Source: Sclerodactyla briareus
Taxonomy: Eukaryota; Echinodermata; Holothuroidea; Dendrochirotida; Sclerodactylidae
Assembly (NCBI GenBank): GCA_026419785.1
Contig: JAODTK010005487.1
Location: 123,501-187,500 of the forward strand
Length of the DNA stretch: 64,000 nucleotides
Reading direction: 5' to 3'
This document shows, one piece after another, positions 52,750 to 64,000 of the stretch. The notes under the pieces were generated by a model that worked only from the letters and a program-made list of their open reading frames with translations, did no database searches and was not told the origin of the DNA. The translations under genes and the position numbers were made by a program. Position 1 is the stretch's first letter. Every line of letters starts with the position of its first letter.

Positions 52750-53440
52750 GTGAGTACAATACTCTGCATAATGTTAGTTCTGGACTATGTTAGGCTGTGC
52801 ACACTTTACATTCAGGTCTGGGGTCATGTTCTGGAGCACTAGTGAGGTAAGGGCAGTCTCTGCATAATGTTGGGTCAGGACCATAGGAGACAAGACACAC
52901 TCTATTGTTAGGTCTGGGGTCATAGAACCAAACAAAAGTGAGTTCAATACTCTACATAATGTTAGTTTGAACTAGGTTAGGCTGTGCACACTTTACATTC
53001 AGGTCTGGGATTATGTTCCGAAGCACAAGTGAGGTGAGTGCAGTACTCTGCATATGTTAGGCGCGACAATAGGAGGCTGGAACACACTTTACATGCAGGT
53101 CTGGGGTCATGGAACCAAACACAAGTGAGTACAATACTTTGCATAATGTTAGTTCTGGACTATGTTAGGCTGGGCGCACTCTACATTCAGATCTGGGGTC
53201 ATGGAACCAAACACAAGTGAGTACAATACTCTGCATAATGTTAGTTCTGGACAATGTTAGGCTGGGCGCACTATACATGCAGGTCTGGGGTCATGGAACC
53301 AAACACAAGTGAGTACAATACTCTGCATAATGTTAGTTCTGGACTATGTATAGACTGAGCACACTCTACCTTCAGGTCTGGGGTCATGGAACCAAATGCA
53401 ATTGAGTTCAATTCTCTGTTCAAAGGCTAATGTTCATGTA
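52725..53440 (+). repeat. 92-bp intronic minisatellite, block 1
   Basis: About eight units starting AGGTCTGGGGTCATGGAACC and containing CAAACACAAGTGAGTACAAT, CTCTGCATAATGTTAGTTCTGG and GCACACTTTACATTC. Two consecutive complete units are 92 bp each (53097-53188, 53189-53280). The first unit overlaps the end of the exon at 52551-52749 and its donor. Units 2 and 4 are a distinct subtype (GAGCACTAGTGAGGTAAGG..., AATAGGAGGCTGG). Confidence 0.85.
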
Positions 53441-53944
53441 ACATAGTTGCTCAACTAGTAGGTGGAAAGCGGACATATGAAAACCCCACATCCCATTTGG
53501 AAGGTTCTAGCATGTGCCCTGCCCAGTCGTTGAGATATTTGCAATTTACCCCCTCTGCGAGAATTTGAGAAGCTATGACATCACGGGGAACGATGTAAAA
53601 GGCTGCCCATTGAACCTACACAGTAAATGTTGTTTGTTTTTTGCGCCATGATACAGGAAAACCAAGATAGGTTTTCCCATAGAAATCATTGAGAAGTTTG
53701 TAGTTTTTACTCCGACCCATCTATAGTTTGGTTTGGTAGAAGAATTTTCAAAAGTACATGGTTTAACATTGACTTTGTATTATAGGGGATCCCGTGTTCC
53801 CCCCCCATGAATGTCACACGGCAACTTTTGCATAGCTGATTGTGCTCATCGACACTCGAATTAAGCTCAATTCAGCCTGGGGGTTTGGCTGTCATATGGT
53901 AATAAACAGAAAGTACTAAAGTCCAGTCATAATTTGACCATTGG
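53441..53944. other. Unique segment splitting the 92-bp array
   Basis: About 500 bp with no resemblance to the repeat unit interrupts the array; repeats resume at TAATGTTAGTTCTGGACTATG. No terminal inverted repeats or coding potential were seen. It may be an insertion or original intron sequence flanked by a duplicated array. Confidence 0.4.
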
Positions 53945-54355
53945 CCTTTAATGTTAGTTCTGGACTATGTATAGCTGAGCACACTCCACACTCAGATCTC
54001 AGCATTGAAACCAACACAATGATAATGTTGGTCAGGACGAATAGGAGGCTGGACCACTTTACAATCAGGTCTGGGTCCTGGAACCAAAACAAGTGCGAGC
54101 ACAATACTTTGCCATCACTTTAGTTTCTCTGCACTATGTTTAGGCTGGGCGGCACTCTACTTCAGTTCCTGGGTCATGGAACCAAACACAAGGGGGAAGT
54201 ACAATACTCTTCATAATTTAGTTTCTGCAGCACTATGTTAGGCGGCGCACTCTACATGCAGGTCCTAGGGTCATGGACCCAAACCAGTGAGTACAGTACT
54301 TCGCATAATGTTTAGTGCGAACTATAGTTGCTGGGCATACTCTACAACTCCTGTC
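53945..54355 (+). repeat. 92-bp intronic minisatellite, block 2 (noisier)
   Basis: Four to five more units of the same repeat follow after a 500-bp interruption. They contain many extra or missing bases (GGTCCTAGGGTCATGGACCC, ACAAGGGGGAAGTACAATACTC), far more than block 1. This pattern suits poor consensus quality or relaxed array edges. Confidence 0.75.
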
Positions 54356-54561
54356 TGGTCCTGATCATCATATGATTCGCCAAAAAAATAATCGAATCTG
54401 CGTATTCTTGTCGTATCAAATGATGTTAATCATTAGGAATGACGAGTGTTGGAGGTGGGTTGATGATTGTTAGGTTAAAATTTGCAAGAACCGAGTGAAT
54501 TTTTTGGTGTTTTGAAGAATACATGTGATATAACGTTATTTTCATTATTACTTTTTTCCAG

Positions 54562-54907
54562 CCCTCTCCCCAAAGGTTCTGTTCCCAGGGAAAACGTGCC
54601 AATTCGAGACAAGTCTGTATTCAAAACTCCCATCGTGGAGCCTGTGCGTTGGCCGGAGAAGTTTCAACGCTGCCCCCATGATGGCTCAATCAGTTCAGTC
54701 CATCCTCCTACCAGTGGCCGTCGACCCGAAGTGCGCGAGACGTTCTCGCTGTCCGTGGATACCCCTGGTGCTCCCCAAGGGGTCCTAAGCAGCCGTCTCC
54801 TGCCCCCCATCATGTACAGCACTAATCGAACTATGCGAGTGGAAGCCAGTAGTGATGTTGTGACCTTGCGATTTGATTTGCAATCCTCACAATTGTTGGG
54901 AAGTCAG
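54562..54907 (+). CDS. Exon of the same unrecognised gene (largest)
   Basis: This 346-bp exon lies between CTTTTTTCCAG| and GTCAG|GTCAGT and is open throughout in one frame: PLPKGSVPRENVPIRDKSVF, then KTPIVEPVRWPEKFQRCPHD, SGRRPEVRETFSLSVDTPG and RTMRVEASSDVVTLRFDLQS. It is GC-richer than the introns around it and shows coding-like codon use. I do not recognise a family; the protein is Pro/Arg/Ser-rich with a short beta-prone segment near the end. Later exons should lie downstream, but none was identified before the window end. Confidence 0.7.
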
Positions 54908-56056
54908 GTCAGTAAGAGTTCTACTGGAAAAGTTGCATGAATGTTCGCTGGATGGCCCTCCTCTCATATATGGAACAAATTCACAGGTGATAAATTAATG
55001 TCACTTCAAATGTTAATAGATCCTGGAGTTGCATTGTATTGAAGTGGCGAATTAATCGTTTGGAAAGTTGTCCCCATGGAACAGTCCTACTGAAATGCCT
55101 GCAAGATTTTGAGCTAGATGTTGCACCATCTTTATGCATGAAACAAATGACTTACGTGGTATGTTACTTCATAATGACCATAGATATATTGTTGGTATCA
55201 TGAACCAATTAATACACCTACATATATATTTGTAACAAATTTCACCAGTGAACATTTCACTTAACTGCCACAAGGTTGTTTTATAATAACAATTATGATG
55301 ACACATTCTAAAATCTTGAACAAATTACACATTGGTATGCATATGATACTTCATATTGACAATATAGGGTACTGTTCATGTGACCATTCATGGTTTCCAA
55401 AATCTTGTTGGGCACCTCTTCCATTCATTTTCGAGAGCCAAGAAACCCAAAGAAAATGTTGCCATTCTATGATGAAAGTCATAAAAACCTATGCAGTCAT
55501 GTAGTGTAGTGTTTCATGTGTGTGGTGGGTCTTTTGTAGAGTGGGGAAGAAGAATGAGAGGTACAGCACAGACGGGGAGCGCTGGCGTTCCGCTGGGAAA
55601 TGAGTAGAACTGGGTGACAGATTAGTTTGTGTTCGTGGAGTGTGATTCTAGGTATGAAGAAAATAGTATGAATGATTGTGTCCTGGATGAGATCACTTTG
55701 TGCAAGCCTCAGCATGGGCGTTGATTCGTATTTGGTCTGGGGACATGGACAAAAATAGTTCTGCATTTATGGGCCCCTGGAGACCATGCTGTTGCGATAT
55801 GGATGAACAACAGCGGAAACATCTAGTGAACGTGAAAGAGAGTTTTTCTTGTAAAATTGAGGTGACATGGGTCATATGTTCTTAGCTTAGTTTTCACGCG
55901 GACTTGATCCCCCCCACCCGTCCCGTGTGCCTCAGAGTGATGAAACATAATGCTGTGATTTTGGAACGGTCAGCAATGGTTTTTCATCGAACCAATCTAG
56001 AAAGCCCCCTCCACAACTAGCCTTTTCAACCATTGAGATTAGGGATGAGAAACGAA
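54908..56056. other. Intron or 3' flank of the plus-strand gene
   Basis: No convincing further exon. A small island at 55680-55860 is open on both strands but lacks clear splice sites. Confidence 0.3.
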
Positions 56057-56594
56057 TTAAAGGGCAACTGCCAGGATGTGATTTTATTCAGGGCTATTTT
56101 AATACTGGATAAAAAAAAAAAGCATCAGTCCAAAAAGGAAGTTCATAGGACTTTCCAATTACAAAGTATAGTCATTTGAAGTTTGTGTATGCGCAAGATC
56201 GAAATGCATCCCATCATGCAATAATGAATGATTATACTTGCACAACCCTGCAAACATCCTTTGTTTTCTATTGAAATTCAAACACCAATTCACTTCGAAA
56301 AGCAATAAGTCTATGGGAGAGGATTGCTGTAGTGGGTTGGTAGGTGTGATAGTTGCTTTGGTTTGAAAAAAAAAAGACTACCGGAACTTCTGAGAAATGT
56401 TGACTTATTCAAACAAAATGAAACAATCAAATCCACATAACATAATTTCCTGTGTTGTCATGCGTTATTGCACAAACTTTGAAGGCCAATAACTCCACAT
56501 AGTAACTTGATTGAAATGGGGTTTGGACCTATAGATACAGTTTTCATCTCCACAATATAACCATTTGTAACCCAAGCCTGCAGTGGTCCTTTAA
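56057..56594. mobile_element. Non-autonomous DNA transposon with TTAA flanks (Kolobok- or piggyBac-like MITE)
   Basis: The left end TTAAAGGGCAACTGCCAGG and right end CCTGCAGTGGTCCTTTAA are imperfect inverted repeats, each beginning at a TTAA, the target duplication used by Kolobok and piggyBac transposases. The element is 538 bp with no coding capacity. The AGG terminus suits Kolobok better than the CCC of piggyBac; this comes from end sequence only. Confidence 0.6.
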
Positions 56595-56779
56595 GCTGCG
56601 TCCCCAATGAAGGGTTGACTGTTAGGAGAAAGTTGGACGAACCACAAAACAATTAACATCACTGCCGTGGTACCAGCGACTGTTAGAAGTAAATAAATAG
56701 AATTGAAAATAGTAAAATAATATAGGAATGACAGGTTGACATTAAATATGTGATATATAAAATTATAGTCGTTGTAACT

Positions 56780-57240
56780 GCACTTAGTAACATCTTCCAT
56801 GAAATTCCAAGAGATTAGTCAAAAACGACGATTTTCACTGAAAACCATGCTGAGAACCCGAATTAGATTAACTCATGAAACAATCGACAATATGATCCCG
56901 AATGAGGATTTACCAACCTTGCAGACAACACTAGTAAGACTCACCGGCCTCTAATACAAGGGAAGAGACCGGTTCCTTTCTGAAAATTGGAAGAAACAAA
57001 AAAAAACATCTGCTATTCTCCAATCATCCGAAACAACGCCTTCTTGCAAGGTTTTTCGAAAATAATAGCTAATGGAACAGACAACTGGTCGGCAAAATAT
57101 TCCAACAAGGAAGGGGGTAAACTAAACTCCGTCCGGACCAGGAGCATGACCACTCTTGAGCTTCTGCAGTTTCTCCTTTGTCACATCAGGCGAACATTCT
57201 ATATACCAATAGGTAGGGAGCAATAGTTAAGCAGTGAGGG
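56780..57240 (-). pseudogene. LINE reverse transcriptase core remnant
   Basis: On the minus strand the pieces read KLQKLKSGHAPGPDGV, then FADQLSVPLAIIFEK with shifts, DDWRIADV, NRSLP..YRPVSLTSVVCKVG, and SQHGF.....LTNLLEF. These are the fingers/palm motifs of non-LTR reverse transcriptases of the jockey/CR1/L2 group (APGPDG, P.....IF..S, NYRP(V/I)SLTS, Q.GFR). Stops and frameshifts abound and the YxDD motif is not seen, so the copy is dead. It lies next to a TTAA-flanked MITE. Confidence 0.8.
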
Positions 57241-60200
57241 GTTGATTTTGGAGCCAGCGCGATTTGTAAGAATCTGGCGGCAAGATTTGGTCGTGAGAGA
57301 AAATCGTGGTTTGGCCGAATTTGGCCAATTGCGATAAGAATGTGGCCGGGACACAGACCTGCTACCTGGCAACCGTGATGCAAAGCCATATGAGTACATG
57401 AAAAGTTGGGTCAAAGTGGTAGCCTCAGACGAACAGAACATCCCTTACGCTCTGAGATGTTTCAGTGCCGAGAGGTCAATGTCGAACATGACATTCATCA
57501 GTATTTTAAAGTTGTTTCACCCCTCTACAGAGGACATACTCTGGAGATGAGCGCGTGCAGTGGTTTAGTACGTCAGTCTATTTGACCTATTGGTTTGTTA
57601 CAGCACGACGAGTCTGGTCGTTATGAAGAGCTGATTAAGAAGGTCAGGAGGTCGTTAGGTCAGGAGGTCGTTAGGGTCAAATGAGGTCAAAAGGCAAAGA
57701 AGTCGAAGTAGGTCACCAGATGTAGTTCGCACAGCCGAACAAAATTCTCCATTACGCCAACCCCCCTAAAATGTTTCGTTGCGAAAATATATAAAGATTT
57801 TAAATTGGTTTGTTTAGAGGAGGTTGTACTCTTTTAACTGTTACAGAGAACACAGCTGGAAATAGCGTGTGATAGATGTGTTTTAGCACATCAGTGCAAT
57901 AGACCTATTGGCATTGTTGCAACAAGGACGAATTCTGGCCGGCACCAAAATGAAAAAAAAAATGAGCCGCCACAAGTCATTAGTTCAAATGAGGTCATCA
58001 AAACTTTCTATCACAACATTGCTCCGAAATGTTTCGTTGCCAAGATAGAGAAGGATTGCCCTATGGTTACTTTCAATTACTTTCACCAGACACCAAAAAC
58101 AATAGGGTTCATCTCCACCATATGTGCAACCCACGAACAAACCTAATATGAACTTGATAAATACTTGTCATCATTAGTTACCGCGCTGGCAAGGTTGTTG
58201 AAACAATTGCCCCCCCCTGTCGACCTTTAATTGACCCTGAACTGGCCCGGAAAACAACAGGGTTCATCCTCACTACATGAGCAGCCCCACAGGTCCAATT
58301 AAACAAGAGGTGTCACAGACACACAGGCACATGCTCACACACACACATACGCACAGACATGACTGAATAGATTACTTTTCTCGTCGACAAGGGATGAAAA
58401 TGTGGCAAAGTGTGGCTTTCACCCATAACGTGACCAGGTCTGGATGGGTTAGGTTTCATAGGCCCAAGCCTGCTTGGTGGGTATAGTCCCTATAGTGAAT
58501 GTGGGGGGGGGGGAGGGAATCATCAACCCAATTGTGTTAGGCCGAAGGTCATCTAGGGTCCACGATGAGTAGCATGTCGGGTTGCAAATTGCTTAGTCTT
58601 GGGTTAAGACGAAGCTAGCACTCTTTAACTTCGTTGCAACGAACAAACCAGACTGTGCCTTCCCAGATATCGTTATTATATATGGTGAATGGCAAGAGCT
58701 GGCTGAGGCGAACACACGCTCGGGGACCGTACTGCTCAAGGGATGTATATGGGACAGATGTATAGTGAGGAGGGCAAAATTGAGTCACAGTCACGAGGTC
58801 TTGAACAAGACTACAAATTGCTCGGATTATTTCATATTTATAAGTCAAAGATTATCAGTAGCCGTCTATAAATCACTATTATACTGAGCATTTTGGCTTT
58901 TCGGTTGTGCAATTTTTTTTTAAAAATCCGAAGTGGTACTTTCGTGGACGGACTAGGAGAAGTGACCGGTTTCATTAGCCTGTTCGAAAATTGAAATTGA
59001 AAACAACTAAGGTCGACGTCCGCAATCGGGACGGACACGGCACACGAGTGGATTACCAGTAGAGGGCAGTGAAGCCATAAAATTTTTACGGCCTGAATGT
59101 AGAGACAATTAAAGCAGCGTCATCCCCAACTCATCCCACTGAGCAAGTGCTAGTGGGGGCAATGACAAAAGACAAAATGAGCGGTTTGTTGGAATTTAAG
59201 GCCTGTGTCAAATCGTTGCGACATGTGTTCCGGAGTGTCCTGACTTTTGACCAATCAGAGGGTCATACTTGAATCAGCTGATCATCGTCTAGCGATTCAT
59301 ATGACTTGACAAAACGGCAGCCTCCATGGAATAGATCATGTCAATCCTATTAGGCCTACGTCAGTGGTATTACTAGGCCTCATTTAACTATGCTGTCCGA
59401 CGTTCACCAAATGTAGGGTGGCTTGCTTAAATGCTAACATAGTGTAACCGTACTTTACCATCAGTCACAAACAGTATTGAGTCTTTGCCAAAATGCTGGA
59501 GTGGTGGTGTTGATGAATAAACCAGCAATGACATTCATAAAATAGCCTAATCAATATAATTAGTATCCATACAGACCCATGCTACCTCATCCTCTACCCA
59601 TTGAAAGTTGCGGATGGACGGGGAATCCCTGGGGGGTTGGGGGGAGGGGACCCCTAATGACACGCACACAAAGTAATTGCTAGGTCAGTTTCGGAACATT
59701 TAGACAGACAAATGCCGTTATCCACCAGGGACGACGCCAGGGTTTGCGTGAGCGTGGGCGTCCGATCCGTTTTGAAAAGTGTGGTGGACACATTGACGTC
59801 AAATGACATCAAACGGAGCGCCACCATTGGTGGCGCAAGCCGCACCGAACATTTTTAGCTCTTCATACCCTCCAGATTGCTCGGAAACGGCACTTTCCAG
59901 ACTCGATAGCAACCCCATCTTACATGTTGTGGATTTGAGTAAGAATACAGACAAAAGGTTGTGCATACTAAGATGATTTTACTTGCATATCACACAGGTA
60001 TTTTTTATTACCTTTTCTACTCTAACTTCGTTTTGCGTGGGATCCAGGGGTCTGGCCACGGTCCCTGGTGGGATCAAAGGGGAAAGTCATAGGCGTACGG
60101 GACCCATTCCAATTGGGGAGCGTAAATATTTGGCCGATTTTAGAAGTCATGGCAGTCATCGACGACTCCAGCGGCGGAAGCGCGCGGAATTTTTTTGGCA

Positions 60201-63200
60201 ATGTTTCCGGGCATTTTATCGAAAAGGACTGCAAAAAAATCATGCATTTTATCACGTTGCCTTCCCTTTCCAAATTTCCCACGAATTTTCTCCCAATTTT
60301 TTCATCTCAAGAGGGGCAATTGGGGGGGGGGACAGTCTTCCCACAAGGCTTCTGAAATTATTCGAGTGAACAAAATGATGCGAAGCATTACAATCGCATA
60401 TTCACAACCCGGGTAGAAAAAACGCCATTTGAAATTTATGCACTTTTGGCTAGTTCATTTAAATTCGAGCACTCGGTATGAAAACTGGGTTGTAATCCTT
60501 CGACTTCGGCCCTAGTGGGGTCCAGTCTCATCTGGTCTCCCGCACCTGGACTTAGAGGACTTCAGAACAATTTCCAAACGATTATTGACGATCCGCAAGT
60601 ATGATTATACCAGCAAATTGGGGGGCAAGAACACTTACCCAGACTAAAAGGTTAGTGAATTTCATCGCAGTTTATATGCACAACTTATATCAGACTTATG
60701 CTCGCAAAATTCGGCCCCAAATCTAATGAAAAAACTTTTCATTTTTGCTTTGGCCCAAATTTCCTTCCATTATTTCTCCGTATTTGGGTATTTTCCTTTG
60801 TGTTTTCACTCTCAAATTATCCTGCAACCCGGCCGACCAATTCTCGGATATTTGACTGATTTTCTTAAGTTGGTTCTGTACGCACCGTGATATACTGTAC
60901 CATCTTACTATATTGGCCATAGATTTACAATATCACCTAACTTGGGGTTGAAAAATGAAATGAACAAATGTTTGCCAATTAGCAATTACGGTGTATCTGC
61001 TATGACTATTCCAATCCAATGGCGTAGTCTTTGTAGGGTCGTGTAGTGTAGTCCTCCGTACATATGTTTTTTCACTCTTGACTACCTAGGACCCTCAACT
61101 TTCAGCCAGGAGAATTGCGCTCTTGACTTTTAGTACACAAGCCAATGTGATGCCAGTGCCAGCCCCCCCCCGCTTGTTTGAGCACATCAAGTGACAATTT
61201 TGATCCTCATGCCTCGTAGTCGACTGAGAAATATTCGAAAGGAGAAAGAAGTGCTGATGAGCTGGCTTAGGCGTACGGACCCTTCTGATTCTTGCAGACA
61301 TGTTTGGCCTGAACGACAGAAAAGCAGCCCCGCAAAGGGCTACGCAATTTGGGAGTCCTGAGGCAGAAGTCAAAGCAGTTTGGATATTTTTTTATTTACA
61401 ATTAATGAATTGTGAACAAACTATGTAGCCTAGTTATTCTGTCTAGACGGGGCGTAGCTCAAATTGATTTATGGGTAAGTATTCTCGCCCTGCGAATTCG
61501 TAATGCCATGTGATTTCATGTTCAGAAAGAAAGGAAAACGTAGAATCCGTTCACTAAGGTTAGATTTAGTTTTCACTCTGTCGGCAGCAGTGACGGAAGA
61601 CGTTTCTGACTTGCGAGGGGCTAACTTTATAGGGCCTGTGAGATGGGTCTCAGCAGTCAGGGTTTTACCCCGTCCTCTTTGAAACGTTTTGGCTTCATTG
61701 ACGTTCAAATTCATGCTCTAAAAATCTTGATTTTGGTTATCGGCCTGAATCCTACCTTCAATGGGACCACCTCCATTTGGGGGTCTAGGGGAAAAGGCCT
61801 TGAAGTCAGACCGGTTAGCCCAGTCCTTAGAACCCAGGTTATAACTTTTTCGTTTTGAAAGTTTGACTGAATATCACAAATTTTTCGAATTTTGTTGCCA
61901 TTCATGAAGGTAGAACACACCAAGTCGGAAGGTGCCTAATTTCGCACGTTTCCTGGTATATATACCTAGTCTATGAGTTAAAAAATGCTTCTCATCTTTG
62001 GTAGAATTATACATTTCTTGCCTGGTTTCTGTCAACATAACATTACAATGTAGGGACGCGGCTCTACATGTTTGCTGTCTCGTTTCGGATCATGGGCACG
62101 GACTGTTTTTGTTGAGTTAATTGAGTTGAAGTGCAAGATATATATTGTTCAATTTGAGTGCATCGTCTATCGATTCCTTCAGCTGGAAGGAAATAGAAAG
62201 AAATGCGATGTCTTAGTAAGGACTTCTTCAAATTAGTCCCAAGAAATTAAAAAAATTGCACTCAAATATTTTCCACGGAATCTCATAGCTATCGGGCAGG
62301 TGGTCTACAGTACGACAGCGAAACAACCATCAGGATACCGGAACGGAACTAAGTTTGGGCATATTTCTTGGACATCTATAAATCACAACTTCCAAACTTG
62401 ACAAGATTGAACAATTTTTGCTCAATCATCGGCCTTTCGACAAGAGAAAATCGCAATCTGCTGACTTGTGGGCCATTTATCCACCTTTGGCAGTTGTATC
62501 CTGAATTGGCCTATTCTTTGCCCAGCGGTTGTTCCTTGATCTGCAAACTTGCTTTTACTTTCCATGATGTGTTTGGAGCATCCTGACGCTCCTCATCCGC
62601 CTCGCATGCCAACGCCGCTTCGTGTTACAATCAATGGACATCTTATTGTGAATCTACTTTGTTTAAAACAACAAATAGAATAGTCTCCTTATGTTCTGAG
62701 GAGAAAACTTTGCATAAAAGCTTCATATCGCCAGAATATGCCTCAAAATGATCGCTCCCGACACTATAGAAGCAACATTCACAGGTCGTCTGCGCGCTCG
62801 CGCTCGGAATTTTGGACACTCGGGTTCGGAATAAAGGCCACTGTGGTCTTTGTGAGGCTGCTTTCTCAATATTTTTCAAGGCCACACAGCAATTTAACGG
62901 ATACGTGTGTACGGACATTTAGTTTCGTCTTCATCGAGGATCAAAGGAGATGAACCTTTGATATGATGGCCTCCCCACTTCGAAAGTGGGGTGGGAGTGT
63001 CCACCTCCCGTTCCCCCCCCCCCCAGGGTCGACGCCCCATGTGCGTGAGGGGGGTCGGGGGCATCTTAGGCCCGACAGGCAAACTCAGCCATGCCCCCTT
63101 AACGCAAAACAGTATTTTTGACCATTATTTCCCCTGTGTCCTTGTTTTTAATTTCGGCTAATTGAGGGAACGAGGAGAGGGAGAATAGTACCAGAAGGAG

Positions 63201-64000
63201 GGCCGAGCCTTCGGCCTAACCCCCTCCCATCTCCCACACCGCCTGGCTAGCGCCGCCCCGGCTGTCGACCGACAATCTCTAAAGAACTGTTTCAAAATGA
63301 AAAAAAAAAGATTAAACTCAAGGTGACTTGCTTTATTTGGTCCCTGCATAATATAAATGAATGGAATAAAAAATTATGCAATCTTTTTCACCTTCACGAA
63401 TAGAGTTGGGAACCATACGAAATCAGGGGTGACATGGTGGCGTGGAATGCTTAACTTGACCCTCTTCCTCTACCCTTCCACCCCCCCCCACCCTCCCCCC
63501 TCCTCCGCTTTTCTTCACCCTTGTATAACATAACATAGAAAATAGAATAAATATACTATATATCTTTTTAAGCTTTACGAAAAATAATGAAAAGTCTAAT
63601 AACGAAAGTTGGCGTTACGGGTGGAGGTGATCCACCCCTTCCTGTCTCTCTTTGAACCCAGGTCATGTAACAGACTTCTTTAAACAGCCGAGGCGAAAAT
63701 TGACATATCAAAAACACACCACACCCCAATTTTGGGGTTTCCTAGCATGTCACCTTGTTTTCACCGAATTTTTGATGTGTCGCACTGTTTAACAGTGTAC
63801 ACAGCATACGGTTCTGACTCACATCATAGCCATGCACGAAGTGACGTACTTTATAACACCCCTGCACGTCCATGCAGGGCAAATGATAAGATACAACCGA
63901 TTATAAATAGGTCATGTAGACTATAATTGGACTTCCATGCTATCGATCGAATTCACTCAACCAGCAGGCTAGATAGAAAGGCGCTGGTAGTAAGAGGCTG
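57241..64000. other. Intergenic repeats, no gene recognised
   Basis: Apart from the repeat at 58080-58400 there are two similar blocks with GCNNAAATGTTTCGTTGC...GATA at 57770 and 58030, G-rich runs at 60325 and 63016, and a GGGATCCAGGGGTCTGGCCACGGTCCCTGGTGGGATC block near 60040 that looks interspersed. No exon with support was found. Confidence 0.4.
58080..58400 (+). repeat. Relative of the 310-bp repeat, CA-rich end
   Basis: AAAAACAATAGGGTTCATCT and AAAACAACAGGGTTCATCCT start two short units. The block ends with GTGTCACAGACACACAGGCAC...CACACACACATACGCACAGACATGACTGAATAGATTAC, which matches the end of the main array (CACACACATGTCAGACTGCATAGATT near 8275). Confidence 0.5.

Noticed and set aside
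61450..61510. tRNA-like GGGGCGTAGCTCAAATTGAT...GCGAATTCG
   Set aside because: A-box is suggestive but the B box and stems are not convincing.

Overview
The window looks like nuclear DNA from a marine invertebrate animal. It is AT-leaning and intron-rich, with GC-AG-flanked exons that are small islands among diverged repeats: tRNA-derived SINEs, CR1/L2/jockey-like reverse transcriptase remnants, a TTAA-flanked MITE, minisatellites and many very long G or C homopolymers. The repeat types (SINEs with a 3' core of the kind shared by several invertebrates, 'aaaaacaatagggtt...ctcattgtgggg' elements) would suit an echinoderm, hemichordate or similar genome. I cannot fix the species, and that guess is weak. 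No prokaryotic operons, rRNA or CRISPR array are visible.

Minus strand, about 42.75 kb down to 4.9 kb or lower: a homeodomain-interacting protein kinase (HIPK) gene. Six exons can be read in transcription order at 42745-41804, 31072-30950, 29650-29527, 9930-9790, 6473-6362 and 5097-4934. Together they cover the end of the N-terminal region, the whole kinase domain from the glycine-rich loop through the C-lobe, and the segment just after it. Two GC-rich islands further left (2953-2721 and 1059-882) with good splice donors may be C-terminal exons. Most of these exons contain single-base insertions or deletions relative to the conserved protein, while splice sites and residues are kept. The simplest reading is a real gene seen through an unpolished long-read consensus; a decaying duplicate is the alternative. 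A 45-nt poly(A/T) tract sits inside the first kinase exon.

Plus strand, about 50.6 to 54.9 kb: exons of a second gene that I do not recognise, encoding a proline/arginine-rich, probably disordered protein. It is divergent (head to head) with HIPK. Its third intron holds a 92-bp minisatellite whose unit contains the end of the preceding exon and its splice donor. Upstream, at 45.7-46.7 kb, a duplicated block carries three similar donor-like 'TATG|GTAAG' sites that might be alternative 5' exons.

The remaining sequence is introns and intergenic DNA made of repeats: 310-bp tandem units (6.84-8.3 kb, with relatives at 47.5-48.1 and 58.1-58.4 kb), a 570-bp tandem duplication (24.3-25.3 kb), a 40-bp minisatellite (26.1-26.9 kb), four SINE copies, three LINE remnants and a possible hAT-like element. 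Open reading frames outside the exons listed look like chance frames in repeats or homopolymers.
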